Origin: Comamonas sp.
Lineage (GTDB): Bacteria; Pseudomonadota; Gammaproteobacteria; Burkholderiales; Burkholderiaceae_C
Reading direction: 5' to 3'
Assembly: GCF_009360615.1 (NCBI RefSeq)
Contig: NZ_SPEY01000060.1
Location: 1-64,000, forward strand
DNA length: 64,000 nt
Shown here: in pieces, positions 27,691 to 36,175 of the stretch
Layout: every line of letters starts with the position of its first letter
Numbering within the stretch: position 1 is the first letter of the stretch
The notes under the pieces: generated by a model
Database searches by the model: none
Seen by the model: the letters and a program-made list of their open reading frames with translations, nothing else
What the model was told of the DNA's origin: nothing
Program-made: the position numbers and the translations under genes

Positions 27691-28019
27691 TCAGAACTTT
27701 CTGGGATTGCATTGCCGCCGGACCAAACCGGCCCGCGCGACATCGCGCCACAAGGCCCGGCCTCGGGTACACGGCAAGGCGGCATTCTAGTTGCGCAAAA
27801 TTCTAAATGCATCTCACTTTTATTCACTTTACCTGGCGTAAACAAAGCGCCCGAGCACAAGGCTCCCAAGCATGTGCGGCTCAACGGCTCCTCCATTCTG
27901 TTGCCTTGGTGCAACAAATCGCCGGGCATCCTCCTCCATTATTGAATGGTATCGAGAATTATTATCAATATCACCTAGAATCCGCACGCTTTTCAAAAAA
28001 TCGACTCTTCATCAAAAGC
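27691..28019. promoter_or_regulatory. Divergent promoter region of the redox operon and the siderophore receptor, with Fur box
   Basis: A 329-base gap. GAGAATTATTATCAATATC at 27954-27972 matches the Fur consensus GATAATGATAATCATTATC well and lies about 50 bases before the receptor ATG. An AT-rich patch at 27790-27840 may be the minus-strand promoter. Iron repression of both sides is expected. Confidence 0.8.
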
Positions 28020-30281
28020 ATGTCCAACAACCATCTGACCCCGACCGACTCCAACGGCTTGCGCTGCGAGCTCAAGCAAATCGTGATTGCCGCAGGCCTG
28101 TGCCTGATGGGCGCCAGCGCGATGGCTCAGCAGGAAACCACCCTGTCCACCGTGAATGTGGAAGCCGCAGCCGACGCCAGCTTCAAGACCGATGCCAGCC
28201 CCCAGGGCAAGTTCACCGCCCCCCTGCTGGACACGCCCAAGACCGTTCAGGTCATCAATGAAGAGATCATCAAGCAGACCGGTGCCACCAGCCTGCAGGA
28301 TGCCCTGCGCTCCACCCCCGGCATCACCTTCGGCAACGGCGAAGGCGGCAACCCCAGCGGCGACCAGCCCTTCATCCGCGGCATGGACGCCCAGTCCAGC
28401 ACCTTTGTGGACGGCCTGCGCGACATCGCCGCAGGCACCCGCGAAGTGTTCAACGTCGAAGCCGTGGAAGTCATCAAGGGTGCGGACTCGGCCTACGCCG
28501 GTCGCGGCGGCGCCGGCGGCTCCATCAATATCACCACCAAGAAGGCCAGGAACGAGAACTTCATCTCCGGCGACGTGGGTCTGGGCACCGACAACTACCT
28601 GCGCGGCACCCTGGACATCAACCGCAAGATCAACGACACCACGGCCTTCCGCCTGAACGCCATGGGCCACAGCGCCGATGTTCCCGGTCGCAACGGGCCG
28701 GACAACAAGCGCTGGGGCATTGCCCCCACCGTGACCTTCGGCATGGGCACGCCCACCGAAGTGACCTTGTCCTGGCAGCATCTGCAGACCAACAACACGC
28801 CGGACGGCGGCGTGCCCTATCTGTACAGCAACACCGCCATGGCGGGCCTGCGCGGCGGCAGCACCGTTCGTCCCACTTACGGCAACAGCCGCGACAACTG
28901 GTACGGTCTGAACAACCGCGACTACGAGAAGGAAAAGAGCGACCTGTTCACCGCTTCGGTCACGCACAAGTTCACCGACACCAACAAGATCCGCAACAGC
29001 CTGCGCTACAGCAGGACCAAGCAGGACTATATCTGGACCCAGCCCGACGACTCCAAGGGCAATGTGATCAACGGCTACGTCTGGCGCCGCGGCAATGCCC
29101 GCCTGTCCGAGACGACCACGCTGCAGAACGTGACCGAATTTACCGGCAAGGAACAGACCGGCTCCATCGGCCACAGCTATGCCTTCGGCCTGGAGCTGTC
29201 CAAGGAAAAGGCCGATGTGCGCTCCGCTGCCATCCAGAACACCGCCACCAGCTGCACCTCGGTCGTCGATCCCTGGTGCACGACGCTGAGCAACCCCAGC
29301 GGTGCCGATGCAGCATGGAACTACGCCTGGGCTCTGCCCGCGCAGTCCACGATCAACAAGATCGACACCATTGCCGTCTACGGCTTTGATACGCTGAAGC
29401 TCAACGAGCAATGGCTGGTGAACGCCGGCCTGCGCGTGGACCACTACAAACTCAACGCCTCCGGCCCTGCCGGTGGCCGCGGCACCAGCGCCTACCCGGC
29501 GTATGACCTGAGCCGCAGCGACACGCTGTTCAACTACCAGTTGGGACTGGTCTACAAGCCCGCCGCCAATGGCAGCATCTACGCCAATATCGGCACCTCT
29601 TCGCGCCCCGGTGGCTCGACCCTGGGCAATGGCAGCGAAGACCTGACCACCACCACGGCCGCCCTGGCCGATCTCAAGCCGGAGAAGACCAAGTCCATCG
29701 AGCTGGGCACCAAATGGGACCTGCTGGACAAGAAGCTGGGCCTGACGGCTGCCATCTTCCGCAACGAAGTGACCAATGTCCGCATCACCGATGCGACCGG
29801 CACGTACATGGGCGGCAACAAGGAAGTCAATGGTCTTGAACTGGGCTTTACCGGCCAGATCCTGTCCAACCTGAGCGTATTCGGCGGCTATACCTACATG
29901 GATAGCGAGCAGAAGAACATGGGCATCGGCAGCGTGGCCAACGGTCGTCCCTTCGTCAACACGCCCAAGCACAGCTTCAGCCTGTGGACCAGCTACAAGC
30001 CCATGCCCAAGCTGACCCTGGGTCTGGGCATCTATGCACAAAGCAGCGTCAATGCAGCTTATGCGGTGTCCACCGTGGATGGCGGCATCGTGACCAAGGG
30101 CGCTTCCGGCTATGCCCGCTATGACGCGATGATGGCCTACCAGATCGACAAGAACCTGAGCTTCCAGCTGAATGTCTACAACCTGGGCAACAAGGCTTAC
30201 TACACCGGTGTGCGTTCTCCCCACTACGCCAACCTGGGCGCAGGCCGCTCTGCCGTGGCTTCGCTCAAATTCACGTACTGA
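28020..30281 (+). CDS. TonB-dependent siderophore receptor (catecholate Fiu/PiuA-like)
   Basis: 753 residues from the ATG at 28020. The signal peptide ends near ASAMAQ, followed by the TonB-box-like ETTLSTVNVEA. The plug domain has LLDTPKTVQVINEEIIKQTG, the G-x-x-G-NGEGGNPSGDQPFIRGMDAQ block and VEVIKGADSAYAGRGGAGGSIN. A 22-strand barrel follows, ending in F-T-Y as expected for Bam-dependent insertion. It takes up ferric siderophores with TonB-ExbBD encoded 3 kb downstream. A Fur box precedes it, and a PiuC-like oxygenase gene follows, which favours the catechol-type PiuA/Fiu group. Confidence 0.93.
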   Translation: MSNNHLTPTDSNGLRCELKQIVIAAGLCLMGASAMAQQETTLSTVNVEAAADASFKTDASPQGKFTAPLLDTPKTVQVINEEIIKQTGATSLQDALRSTPGITFGNGEGGNPSGDQPFIRGMDAQSSTFVDGLRDIAAGTREVFNVEAVEVIKGADSAYAGRGGAGGSINITTKKARNENFISGDVGLGTDNYLRGTLDINRKINDTTAFRLNAMGHSADVPGRNGPDNKRWGIAPTVTFGMGTPTEVTLSWQHLQTNNTPDGGVPYLYSNTAMAGLRGGSTVRPTYGNSRDNWYGLNNRDYEKEKSDLFTASVTHKFTDTNKIRNSLRYSRTKQDYIWTQPDDSKGNVINGYVWRRGNARLSETTTLQNVTEFTGKEQTGSIGHSYAFGLELSKEKADVRSAAIQNTATSCTSVVDPWCTTLSNPSGADAAWNYAWALPAQSTINKIDTIAVYGFDTLKLNEQWLVNAGLRVDHYKLNASGPAGGRGTSAYPAYDLSRSDTLFNYQLGLVYKPAANGSIYANIGTSSRPGGSTLGNGSEDLTTTTAALADLKPEKTKSIELGTKWDLLDKKLGLTAAIFRNEVTNVRITDATGTYMGGNKEVNGLELGFTGQILSNLSVFGGYTYMDSEQKNMGIGSVANGRPFVNTPKHSFSLWTSYKPMPKLTLGLGIYAQSSVNAAYAVSTVDGGIVTKGASGYARYDAMMAYQIDKNLSFQLNVYNLGNKAYYTGVRSPHYANLGAGRSAVASLKFTY

Positions 30282-30335
30282 TGCATGCCCTGTCTGCGCT
30301 TGATCTGGCGCAGGCATTCAGCAAAGCATCGCCCC

Positions 30336-30371
30336 AAGCCCCGCAGGCCCTGGATGCCAGCGGGGCTTTTT
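30336..30371 (+). terminator. Terminator after the siderophore receptor gene
   Basis: Stem AAGCCCCGC/GCGGGGCTT with a 15-base loop and a T-run, about 55 bases after the stop. Confidence 0.85.
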
Positions 30372-30548
30372 ACATGCACACTTGCCAGAACACTGTTTCA
30401 GAATGCCGGGTTCCGCTCCATAAAACCATAGCTGCCTGCGCCTTCCCTGCAATGATTTCAATACGAAAAATATTGAAAACCATATCCAGAAAGCGCTACC
30501 AGCCATGGTTAATGAGGGACCGGATCCACAACCGCCAGATACCGCCCC

Positions 30549-31229
30549 ATGCTGCTACGCATCCCCAGCCTGCTCACTCCCGATGAAGTTCGCCACTGCC
30601 GCCAGGCGCTGGAAGCCGCCAGCTGGCAGGACGGCAAGGCCACGGCCGGTCATGTGGCCGCGCAGGTCAAGAGCAATCTTCAGCTGCCGCTGGATAGCAA
30701 GACCGGCCAGCAGATCGGCGACCTGATCCTGGACCGGCTGGGCCGCAACCCGTTGTTCATGTCGGCGGCCCTGCCGCTCAAGGTCCTGCCGCCGCGCTTC
30801 AATCGCTACGAGGGCGGAGGCACTTATGGCAACCATATCGACAATGCGTTCTTCACCATTCCGGGCACGGCCATCAAGGTCAGAACCGATGTCTCCACCA
30901 CGGTCTTCTTCAGCGATCCCGACGAATACGAAGGCGGCGAGCTGATGGTGGAAGACACCTTCGGCCAGCAAAGCGTGAAACTGGCGGCCGGCGATGCCAT
31001 CGTCTACCCCGGCACCAGCCTGCACCGCGTCAATCCCGTCACGCGCGGCACGCGCTATGCCTCGTTCTTCTGGACGCACAGCCTGGTCAAGTCGGCGGAG
31101 CAGCGCCGCCTGCTGTTCGATCTGGACCAGAGCATTCAGCAACTTACCCAGGAGCAGCCGCAACACCCGCGAGTCGCCGCCCTCTCGGGCACCTATCACA
31201 ATCTCTTGCGCATGTGGTCTGAAAGCTAG
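30549..31229 (+). CDS. piuC: PiuC-like Fe(II)/2-oxoglutarate hydroxylase
   Basis: 226 residues, the usual length of the PiuC/YbiX family. Metal-binding His-x-Asp is in YGNHIDNAF, the distal His in GTSLHRVNP, and the 2-oxoglutarate Arg in [11 protein letters not shown]. The family is nearly always next to Fiu/PiuA receptors, as here, and is thought to act on iron-siderophore handling. The ribosome site is weak. A hairpin repeat directly follows the stop. Confidence 0.92.
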   Translation: MLLRIPSLLTPDEVRHCRQALEAASWQDGKATAGHVAAQVKSNLQLPLDSKTGQQIGDLILDRLGRNPLFMSAALPLKVLPPRFNRYEGGGTYGNHIDNAFFTIPGTAIKVRTDVSTTVFFSDPDEYEGGELMVEDTFGQQSVKLAAGDAIVYPGTSLHRVNPVTRGTRYASFFWTHSLVKSAEQRRLLFDLDQSIQQLTQEQPQHPRVAALSGTYHNLLRMWSES

Positions 31230-31285
31230 CCGCCTGAGCTTCGGAGCGGCTTTGCCGCTTCCCCAAAGAGGGCCGCGACCTTTGC
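31230..31285 (+). repeat. 3'-of-gene hairpin repeat, copy after piuC
   Basis: Directly after the piuC stop: CCGCCTGAGCTTCGGAGCGG, then CTTTGCCGCTTCCCCAAAGA and GGGCCGCGACC. The AGCGGC/GCCGCT stem and the CTTCCCC track match copies after ssuC and ssuE in the same orientation relative to the gene. Confidence 0.6.
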
Positions 31286-31381
31286 CGGGACAGCCCATGC
31301 TGTGCGCCCCCCCCTCGCCGGCTGTCTCCTCCTGCCCCATGCCTGCTCTGCCACCCCATCCCCATCCAACCGGCTTGATTT

Positions 31382-32524
31382 ATGACTGTTGAACGTTTGA
31401 ATGCCGCAGGCCAGCCCGTCAAACCGCCACTGACGCAGATTTCGTCGCAGATGGGCTCCCTGGCGGACTACGCCCGGCTGGCGCGCGAGCATATGGAAGC
31501 CCACGCCTGGGCGCATATCGAAAGCGGCGCCGATCAGGGGCTGACGCTGGCCCATAACCGCCAGGCGTTTGACCGCTTTCGCCTCTGCCCGGAACCGCTG
31601 GCCGATCTGTCAGGTGCCCATGCGCGGCAAAGCCTGCTGGGCCGGAGTCTGGACTGGCCCTTGCTGCTGGCTCCTGTGGCCTATCAACAGCTGGCGCATC
31701 CCGAAGGCGAGCTCGCCACGGCACGCGCGGCCATGGCCATGCGCACCGGCATGGTGGTCAGCACCCTGTCCAGTTGCACCCTGGAAGCCATTGCCCAGGC
31801 CGCACAAGCCGCAGCCCAGGAGCTGGGACGCAGCGGCCCGCTGTGGTTCCAGCTCTACCAGCAGGCATCACGCGAGCACACGCTGCAGCTGATCCGGCGC
31901 GCCGAAGACGCCGGTTATCAGGCGCTGGTCTGGACGGTGGACGCCCATATCAAACGCTCCAGCTACCCGCTGCCGCCAGGCGTGGAGGCCGTCAATCTGC
32001 ACGGCATGCCCCAGCAGCGCCAGAGTGGCGATCTGATGAGCGAGCACATTCTGTTCGGCTCCGAGCTGGCCCGAAGTGCCCCCACCTGGGACGACCTGGT
32101 CTGGCTGCGCCAGCAAACCCGGCTGCCGCTGGTCGTCAAGGGCCTGCTCTCGGCCCGCGCCGCCGCGAGGGCCGTGGAACTGGGGGCCGATGCCATCGTG
32201 GTCTCCAACCATGGCGGCCGGGTGCTGGACACCGCAGTTTCCCCGCTGGAAGTCCTGCCAGCCATACGCTCAGCCACGCCTGCCCATATTCCCTTGCTGA
32301 TGGATGGCGGCGTGCGCCAGGGAACCGATGTGCTCAAGGCCATCGCCCTGGGCGCCAACGCCGTGCTGCTGGGCCGACCCCAGATGCATGCCCTGGCTGT
32401 GGCCGGCATGCTGGGCGTGGCCCATCTGCTGTACTTGCTGCGCGCCGAGCTGGAGCTGGCCATGGCCCAGACCGGCTGCGCCAGCCTCGATCGGATCGGG
32501 CCCGGGCTCTTAACCACTTGCTGA
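31382..32524 (+). CDS. FMN-dependent alpha-hydroxy-acid oxidase/dehydrogenase
   Basis: 380 residues. The LldD/glycolate-oxidase TIM barrel is complete: PLLLAPVAYQQLAHPEGE near the start, WFQLY for FMN, VKGLLSARAA with the flavin Lys, the active-site His and Arg in VSNHGGRVLD, and LMDGGVRQGTDVLKAIALGA for the phosphate. It oxidises L-lactate or a related 2-hydroxy acid; the exact substrate cannot be told. It lies downstream of piuC with no terminator between, so it may be iron-regulated. Confidence 0.88.
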   Translation: MTVERLNAAGQPVKPPLTQISSQMGSLADYARLAREHMEAHAWAHIESGADQGLTLAHNRQAFDRFRLCPEPLADLSGAHARQSLLGRSLDWPLLLAPVAYQQLAHPEGELATARAAMAMRTGMVVSTLSSCTLEAIAQAAQAAAQELGRSGPLWFQLYQQASREHTLQLIRRAEDAGYQALVWTVDAHIKRSSYPLPPGVEAVNLHGMPQQRQSGDLMSEHILFGSELARSAPTWDDLVWLRQQTRLPLVVKGLLSARAAARAVELGADAIVVSNHGGRVLDTAVSPLEVLPAIRSATPAHIPLLMDGGVRQGTDVLKAIALGANAVLLGRPQMHALAVAGMLGVAHLLYLLRAELELAMAQTGCASLDRIGPGLLTTC

Positions 32525-32552
32525 ATGTGCGTAATTTGGCGGCATGCATTGC

Positions 32553-32576
32553 AAATGCGATGGATTCTCATTTATA
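32553..32576. promoter_or_regulatory. Fur-box-like site upstream of bfd
   Basis: AAATGCGATGG then ATTCTCATTTATA. The 13-base block at 32564-32576 also occurs exactly at 37533-37545 before the DUF2325-sod operon. In reverse it reads AATGAGAAT, a common Fur half-site. It lies about 45 bases before bfd. Confidence 0.6.
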
Positions 32577-32619
32577 CTCCCGCTATTGCATCAATAGCCA
32601 GCAACAACTGCCTGTAGCC

Positions 32620-32913
32620 ATGATCGTCTGTGTATGCCGCCGGGTTTCTGACCGAGAAATAGCACGCCACGCGCATGCGGGGATGAGCTTTGACGAAATC
32701 CAGTTTGAATTGGGTGTTGCCACACAATGCGGGCGCTGCGAAGGCTGCGCGCGCGATGTCGTCGCCCAGTGCAGCGCCAGCCATCCGATCGCGGCCATCC
32801 ACAACGAAGCGCAATCCTGCGCCTCGGTGCAGGCCGTTCAGCTTGCCACCAATATCCTGGAAAGCAAAGCATGGCCCACCTCAGCGTCCTCTCAGCCGTC
32901 TTCGGCAGTCTGA
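32620..32913 (+). CDS. bfd: Bacterioferritin-associated ferredoxin
   Basis: 97 residues, ATG at 32620. The N-terminus MIVCVCRRVSDREI with two Cys and the later QCGRCEGCARDV give the four Cys of the Bfd [2Fe-2S] cluster. Family proteins are usually 60-80 residues; this one has a C-terminal extension of about 30. Bfd donates electrons to bacterioferritin so that stored iron is released under starvation, consistent with a Fur site in front and tonB-exbBD behind. Confidence 0.9.
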   Translation: MIVCVCRRVSDREIARHAHAGMSFDEIQFELGVATQCGRCEGCARDVVAQCSASHPIAAIHNEAQSCASVQAVQLATNILESKAWPTSASSQPSSAV

Positions 32914-32954
32914 TTCTTGTGATGGTATGCACCTGGTGGATCCTGCGTGAATGA
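32871..32954 (+). CDS. Candidate 27-residue membrane peptide overlapping the bfd end
   Basis: Starts at the ATG at 32871 with GGAAAGC at good spacing, in a different frame from bfd. The sequence MAHLSVLSAVFGSLILVMVC then TWWILRE is a single transmembrane helix ending in Trp and charged residues. It resembles small inner-membrane peptides such as CydX in form only. It may be fortuitous. Confidence 0.3.
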   Translation: MAHLSVLSAVFGSLILVMVCTWWILRE

Positions 32955-33057
32955 TGCGATCCTGACTACGTGCCCTGCTTTCCGTGTCTGCCATTGCCGG
33001 TTGCCCAGCGCTCTTCCCTTCTGATTCCAGCCTGCGCTGGTTGCCCTTCCCGCTCTT

Positions 33058-33783
33058 ATGTCCCAGTCTGATCGATTCGCACCTGCCAGCGGCACGAGCC
33101 GCAACATGGCAGTTGCTGGTGCTGTGGTTGTTGTACATGCGGCTGCCCTGTGGGCCATGCAGCATGGCCTGGCGCAGCAGAAACTGCCGGAGATCGTGAT
33201 TCCCGCCAGCGTGATTGCCCAGTTCGTGGCTCCTCCGGCCGCAGAACCCGCCCCACCGGCTCCACCTCCGCCCAAGCCTCCTGCGCCAGCCCCCAAGCCA
33301 GAGCCCAGGCCACAGCCCAAACCCGAGGTCAGGAAGGCCCCGCTGCCCAAGGCCATCAAGGACCCGACACCGGCACCGGCCGCGCCACAGGGCGCCCTGG
33401 AGAACAGCGACAGCAAGCCGGACAAGACGCCGCCGGCGCCACCCGCGCCCCCGGCTCCTCCGGCACCGCCAGCGCCTCCCGCACCGCCGGCTCCACCCAA
33501 GATCGAGCAGCCATCGAGCAATGCCGCCTATCTGAACAACCCCGCTCCGGCGTATCCTTCGGTCAGCAAGCGCATGGGGGAACAAGGCAAGGTGCTGCTG
33601 CGCGTCTACATCAACGAGCAGGGCCTGCCCGAGAAAATCGAAATCAAACAGTCCAGCGGCTTTGACCGACTGGATGATGCCGCCGTCAATACCGTGCGCC
33701 AGTGGAAGTTCGTCCCCGGCAAGCGCAACGGCGTGGCCGAACCCATGTGGCACATCGTGCCCATCAACTTTGTTCTCAAATAA
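33058..33783 (+). CDS. tonB: TonB energy-transducing protein
   Basis: 241 residues. Order: cytoplasmic N-terminus, one helix (NMAVAGAVVVVHAAALWAM) with the conserved membrane His, a long Pro/Ala/Lys linker (about residues 60-150, including a stretch of repeated PAPPAPPAP), then the C-terminal TonB domain with YPSVSKRMGEQGKVLLRVYI and SSGFDRLDDAAVNTVRQWKF. It conveys proton-motive force to outer-membrane receptors such as the one encoded at 28020-30281. exbB follows 23 bases later. Confidence 0.95.
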   Translation: MSQSDRFAPASGTSRNMAVAGAVVVVHAAALWAMQHGLAQQKLPEIVIPASVIAQFVAPPAAEPAPPAPPPPKPPAPAPKPEPRPQPKPEVRKAPLPKAIKDPTPAPAAPQGALENSDSKPDKTPPAPPAPPAPPAPPAPPAPPAPPKIEQPSSNAAYLNNPAPAYPSVSKRMGEQGKVLLRVYINEQGLPEKIEIKQSSGFDRLDDAAVNTVRQWKFVPGKRNGVAEPMWHIVPINFVLK

Positions 33784-33806
33784 ATCCGCAGTTCTCAGGA
33801 GTACCC

Positions 33807-34529
33807 ATGGAATCCCAATTCGGCATTGCCCACGTCTGGACACAGGGCGACTTCGTGACCAAAGGCGTGGCCATCATCTTGCTGGTCATGTCGGTGGCCT
33901 CTTGGCTGGTCATCGTTCTCAAGGCGCTGGATATTGTGAAGTTCAAGAAGTTCGCCACCCAGGCACAGGACTTCTGGCACAGCCCCGATCTGGCCACCGG
34001 TCTGGAAAAGCTTGGTGACGACAAGCAGAACCCGTTCCGTTTCATGGTGCTCGAAGGCCGCGAAGCCTCGGCACACCACCGCAAGACCAGCGCCCACCTG
34101 CACGACACGCTGGACATCAGCGACTGGGTAACCCGCTGCCTGCGCAACGGCATCAATGAATTCACGGCCCGTCTGCAATCGGGTCTGGCCATTCTGGCCT
34201 CCGTGGGCTCCACCGCCCCCTTCATCGGTCTGTTCGGCACTGTCTGGGGCATCTACCACGCGCTGGTGGCCATTGGCATGTCGGGCCAGTCCTCCATCGA
34301 CAAGGTGGCGGGCCCCATTGGCGAAGCGCTGATCATGACCGCCCTGGGCCTGGCCGTCGCCATCCCCGCCGTCCTGGGCTACAACGCACTGGTGCGTGGC
34401 AACAAGGGGATCCTGAACGCCCTGAACAGCTTTGCCCACGATGTACATGCCTATTTCGTGACCGGTGCCCGCGTTTCCGTGGACGGCCAGGTTTCCGGAA
34501 ATGTGCTGCCGCTGAAGAAAGGTGCCTGA
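33807..34529 (+). CDS. exbB: ExbB proton channel protein
   Basis: 240 residues from the ATG at 33807 (CAGGAG site). Three transmembrane helices with the MotA/TolQ/ExbB signature region GLAILASVGSTAPFIGLFGTVWGI and LIMTALGLAVAIPAVLGYNALVR. It forms the pentameric channel with ExbD, powering TonB. The gene order tonB-exbB-exbD is compact, with three bases before exbD. Confidence 0.97.
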   Translation: MESQFGIAHVWTQGDFVTKGVAIILLVMSVASWLVIVLKALDIVKFKKFATQAQDFWHSPDLATGLEKLGDDKQNPFRFMVLEGREASAHHRKTSAHLHDTLDISDWVTRCLRNGINEFTARLQSGLAILASVGSTAPFIGLFGTVWGIYHALVAIGMSGQSSIDKVAGPIGEALIMTALGLAVAIPAVLGYNALVRGNKGILNALNSFAHDVHAYFVTGARVSVDGQVSGNVLPLKKGA

Positions 34530-34532
34530 GCC

Positions 34533-34949
34533 ATGTCGTTCGGAACCATGGATGAAGGGGACAGCGATGATGTGATGAACGAAATCAATATGACGCCCCT
34601 GGTGGACGTCATGCTGGTGCTGCTCATCATCTTCATCATTACCGTGCCCGTGATGAAACACTCGGTCAACGTGGACCTGCCCCGCGCCACCAACCAGCCC
34701 GAGGAGACCAAGCCGGCCACCGTCCAGCTGGGCATCACGGCCGATGGCAAGTACTCCTGGAACGGCAAGGACATCAGCGACGAACAGCTGGAGACCCATC
34801 TTCAAGCCGAAGCTGCCAAGGAGCCTCAGCCCGACCTGCATATCCGCGGGGACAAGGAAGTTCGCTATGAACGAGTGGCCCAGGCCATGGCCGCCGCCCA
34901 ACGTGCCGGCGTCAGGAAAATCGGCTTTGTGACCGACCCTTCCAGATAG
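34533..34949 (+). CDS. exbD: ExbD proton channel protein
   Basis: 138 residues. A short cytoplasmic N-terminus ending INMTPLVDVMLVLLIIFIIT carries the membrane Asp essential for proton flow, followed by a periplasmic domain ending VRKIGFVTDP. Normal length. It closes the tonB-exbB-exbD operon, and a strong terminator follows. Confidence 0.97.
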   Translation: MSFGTMDEGDSDDVMNEINMTPLVDVMLVLLIIFIITVPVMKHSVNVDLPRATNQPEETKPATVQLGITADGKYSWNGKDISDEQLETHLQAEAAKEPQPDLHIRGDKEVRYERVAQAMAAAQRAGVRKIGFVTDPSR

Positions 34950-34966
34950 ACGCACGACTGTCCCTC

Positions 34967-34994
34967 AAAAAACGGCCCTCAGGGGCCGTTTTTT
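34967..34994 (+). terminator. Terminator of the tonB-exbBD operon
   Basis: A-tract, stem CGGCCC/GGGCCG with loop TCAG, then six T. Symmetric enough to work on both strands. Confidence 0.9.
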
Positions 34995-35113
34995 ATTGCA
35001 CCCCAGCATCGACCTCCTCCTCCCCGGCGTGATCCTCGGCGGCGCACGCAAGGAGTGCCCAGGAAATAGTCTCCATTGCCCACAAATGAGACTAAGTATC
35101 ACTTGCGTTTTAA

Positions 35114-35132
35114 TTGAGAATTGTTATCATTA
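35114..35132. promoter_or_regulatory. Fur box upstream of hemP
   Basis: TTGAGAATTGTTATCATTA matches the Fur consensus at most positions and lies 30 bases before the hemP start. Confidence 0.8.
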
Positions 35133-35162
35133 CACCAGTTTTTGCTCTTAAGGAATCACGGC

Positions 35163-35372
35163 ATGTCTGCACCGCTTGTTGCGACCTCACAGCCCAACGA
35201 CCGCAGCGCCTCCTCCATGGCTGCTGCAACCCCTTCCGCCGCGGCGGGCTCCAGCCTCGGCCTGGACAGCGCTCAGCTGCTCAACGGCCAGAAGGCCGTC
35301 ACCATCCTGCACAACGGCACGCCCTATCGCCTGCAGGCCACCAAGCTGGGCAAGCTCATCCTGACCAAATAA
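35163..35372 (+). CDS. hemP: Hemin uptake protein HemP
   Basis: 69 residues, ATG at 35163 with AAGGAA upstream. The C-terminal 33 residues (LDSAQLLNGQKAVTILHNG, YRLQATKLGKLILTK) are the HemP domain, and the N-terminal half is low-complexity Ala/Ser. In beta-proteobacteria HemP/HmuP is an iron-responsive activator or helper of heme receptor expression. No heme receptor gene is adjacent. It is preceded by a Fur box. Confidence 0.92.
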   Translation: MSAPLVATSQPNDRSASSMAAATPSAAAGSSLGLDSAQLLNGQKAVTILHNGTPYRLQATKLGKLILTK

Positions 35373-35495
35373 GCCGTTTCATCGTGGGGCGACACCGCAA
35401 GTGTCGATTCGCCAGCCACAGTCGCCGCAGAGCACCTGCCCTCTCTGGTGCTCGCGCTTCACATAGCCACGCGTTTTTTACCCATTCGCCAAGCG

Positions 35496-35543
35496 CCAAA
35501 ACAAAACCCCTGCACGCACCCGGCGGCAGGGGTTTTGTTTTGG
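35496..35543. terminator. Bidirectional terminator between hemP and the HbpS-like gene
   Basis: Arms CCAAAACAAAACCCCTGC (35496-35513) and its exact complement (35526-35543): an 18-bp stem with T-rich ends on both strands, placed between converging genes. Confidence 0.88.
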
Positions 35544-35575
35544 AGTCTGCCGCCGCAGCAGCAGAAATTACGCCA

Positions 35576-35983
35576 TCACAGACCCAGGGCAGCGATGCCG
35601 GCCTTGGCCACCTGTGCGTCTTCATTGGCCTTGACACCGGAAACACCCACGGCGCCCAGCACCTGGCCGTCCTTGACGATGGCCACGCCGCCTTCGAGCA
35701 GACCATCGACAAACGGAGCGCTCAGGAAAGCGGTACGGCCGTTGTTGATCATGTCTTCGAAGGCCTTGGTGTCCTTGCGGCCCACGGCGGCAGAGCGCGC
35801 CTTGGCGGGAGCGATATGGGAAGAGATGGGAGCAGCACCGTCCATGCGCTGCAGCAGCAGCAGATGGCCGCCGTCGTCCACGATGGCGATCGTCACGGGC
35901 CAGTTGTTCTTCAGTGCTTCAGCTTCGGCAGCCGCAGCGATGGCTTTCACATCGGCCAGTTCGAGTTCGTGCTTGGTCTTCAT
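35576..35983 (-). CDS. GlcG/HbpS-family heme-binding-like protein
   Basis: 135 residues. The whole protein is the GlcG/HbpS/CorC-like fold: VTIAIVDDGGHLLLLQRMDGA, KARSAAVGRKDTKAFE and GGVAIVKDGQVLGAVGVSG. No signal peptide. HbpS of Streptomyces binds heme and iron, while GlcG sits with glycolate genes. The convergent hemP neighbour favours a heme or iron link but does not prove it. Confidence 0.85.
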   Translation of the reverse strand: MKTKHELELADVKAIAAAAEAEALKNNWPVTIAIVDDGGHLLLLQRMDGAAPISSHIAPAKARSAAVGRKDTKAFEDMINNGRTAFLSAPFVDGLLEGGVAIVKDGQVLGAVGVSGVKANEDAQVAKAGIAALGL

Positions 35984-36175
35984 AAGATAAAAAGCTCCGT
36001 TGGATTGTCAATGCTGCAAGCATATTCTGTACTTTGCAGGCAAAAATAGATGCGATGTGAAAAACATTCCATCCTAAAACTGCCGCATTGCAACGGGGTA
36101 TTGCAAAGGCTTCTCAAGACCCCCACCTAGAATGACAATGTTTCCACCCACAATTCCTGAAGGAGGAATGGCTAC

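Noticed and set aside
33410..33510. Tandem repeats in tonB as a mobile or CRISPR-like element
   Set aside because: They are imperfect Pro/Ala codon repeats encoding the periplasm-spanning linker, as usual in TonB.
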